A stretch of 64,000 nucleotides of DNA from Diphasiastrum complanatum (taxonomy: Eukaryota > Streptophyta > Lycopodiopsida > Lycopodiales > Lycopodiaceae), in the NCBI GenBank assembly GCA_029204225.1, contig CM055102.1, positions 31,118,607 through 31,182,606 on the forward strand, read 5' to 3'. The position numbers and the translations under genes are program-made. Position 1 is the stretch's first letter. Each line of letters starts with the position of its first letter. Below the pieces are notes generated by a model that saw only the letters and a program-made list of their open reading frames with translations, had not been told where the DNA came from and ran no database searches. Shown piece by piece: positions 1 through 64,000 of the stretch.

Positions 1-1204
1 TTGCACTCTTGTTCATTGAATAATTATCCATCTTTGATACCTTAAATACCATGGATTGTAAGTCACATTCATAGCCATGTGTTTTGTTTCATCAAACTTG
101 AGATTAGATCTTTTAATTTGTAATAGCCCCAAGAAGAAGTTGATCCTTTGTGAAGCCATTTACATGTAAATGATCTTTATGGTTCTAACCTCCATTAGGC
201 ATCTTGCTTGAGTTGGGCTTGCCCACCCAAGTCCAATTTTAGTCCACTTTTATGCAATCCCATGGGTTGATAATACCAAAAGCATTAGGCATCCTGACAG
301 GAATTTTACCATATTACTTTATTCACATAAATATTACCATCAAGACAAACTAGTTTGTCATGCTTATGCGATGTAAAATGTGCAATCCGCTCCTTATGGG
401 GTGTCATATGTTGAGACAACCAAATCCATCTATCACACTTCATTATGCTCATATGTCAGAAATGCAGCAATAAAAACCTCAAAGTAAAAACTAGCAAAAG
501 TTACAACAATTGTCTGGCTGAGAGTTGGTGCAAGGAAAATCCAAAATTTTGCATCCAAAATAATTGCTGCTATACCTCCATTGCCGATGTGGCATTCATG
601 TTGTTGCATTTGTCTCGTTAGGGCTTCGCTCCTCTCCTCTAAACACTACATTATTTCTGATGTTAGAGCTTGTTCCCAATCATTGTCTCATGCTGCAAGG
701 TTATGAAAACCTGTTTCTTGTTGCAACAATATTCCAGTGAGATGCTCCAAGTTTGGAGGTCTCTCTCTTATAGTCAGAGTTATGACAAAGTCTTGATGTG
801 CACATGACAAACTATTCAATCCACCGACACCAATAGCATCAAGGGCCAACTCACTCACAATTTCTCGACAACCTCAAAGAATCTTAACTTTTGTCAAAGT
901 ACAGACTATTCCTAGAAATATTTCTTAGATTCAACACCCTAACAACATTACAAGTTTCAAACATTAAATTTAATGCAGCCACCTTAAAACTGAGCTATGT
1001 CACAAGTAGAACTCTTAGTTGCAAAATTATCATCCTTCAAACTGATTTTTTGAAGGATCATAAGATACATTAACTGTACATATTACATGTATGGCAATGA
1101 TACAAACTAGCAACTGCTTTGAACCACGATTCTTGAAAATACTCCATGAAATCAAGAAAGAATATCCTTGAATTCAGCTATGTAACCAGTAATCTATCAA
1201 CACT
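1..1204. other. Downstream flank of NFS2, no gene recognised
   Basis: AT-rich sequence after the NFS2 stop codon. It must hold the 3' UTR and polyadenylation site. One AATAAA-type hexamer is readable on the minus strand near 318-323, but it is about 880 bp away and may be chance. The short open frames here match nothing I know. Confidence 0.4.

Positions 1205-64000
<62,796 letters not shown>

Overview
The window is nuclear DNA from a land plant with long introns and much transposable-element content. It reads as AT-rich and holds Ty1/copia, Ty3/gypsy chromovirus, LINE, hAT and Mutator-like sequences. Their primer-binding sites match the plant initiator tRNA-Met. Intron sizes suggest a large-genome lineage such as a fern, gymnosperm or lycophyte, but the window alone does not settle which.

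There is one host gene, and it covers almost everything. On the minus strand, ten coding exons of a plastid cysteine desulfurase (SufS/NFS2 type) are spread from 64000 (open at the right edge) down to a stop codon at 1205. The exons total 1,385 nt, about 2% of the 62.8 kb span. Each boundary is GT-AG, phases match throughout, and the catalytic Lys and Cys are present, so the gene looks functional. The transit-peptide start lies beyond the right edge. Introns 1 to 9 in transcription order measure about 9.3, 5.6, 21.7, 5.0, 2.9, 0.15, 16.2, 0.29 and 0.26 kb.

Region by region, in plus-strand order: 1-1204 is downstream of the gene. Exons 10, 9 and 8 sit at 1205-2187. Intron 7 (2188-18415) holds a complete but dead copia element (2926-8401), hAT transposase remnants, a gypsy integrase scrap and a palindrome-rich Mutator-like MITE (15884-16493). 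Exons 7 and 6 follow, then intron 5, then exon 5. Intron 4 (21774-26729) holds a second MITE copy in inverted orientation, a 46-bp perfect palindrome, a 928-bp TRIM-like element and a decayed partial copy of exon 4. Intron 3 (26917-48604) holds a three-element nest: an old gypsy element (28668-45437) disrupted by a young intact chromovirus (29422-35638) and by a deleted one (36065-40835). A second hAT fragment follows. Intron 2 holds LINE and Ty3 remnants. Intron 1 holds several LINE copies, whose 3' ends carry (CT)n tracts, in both orientations.

The mobile elements do not act together with the gene in any visible way; they are passengers that inflate its introns. Possible exceptions are the inverted MITE pair bracketing exons 5-7, which could pair in the pre-mRNA, and the intact chromovirus, which could still be competent.
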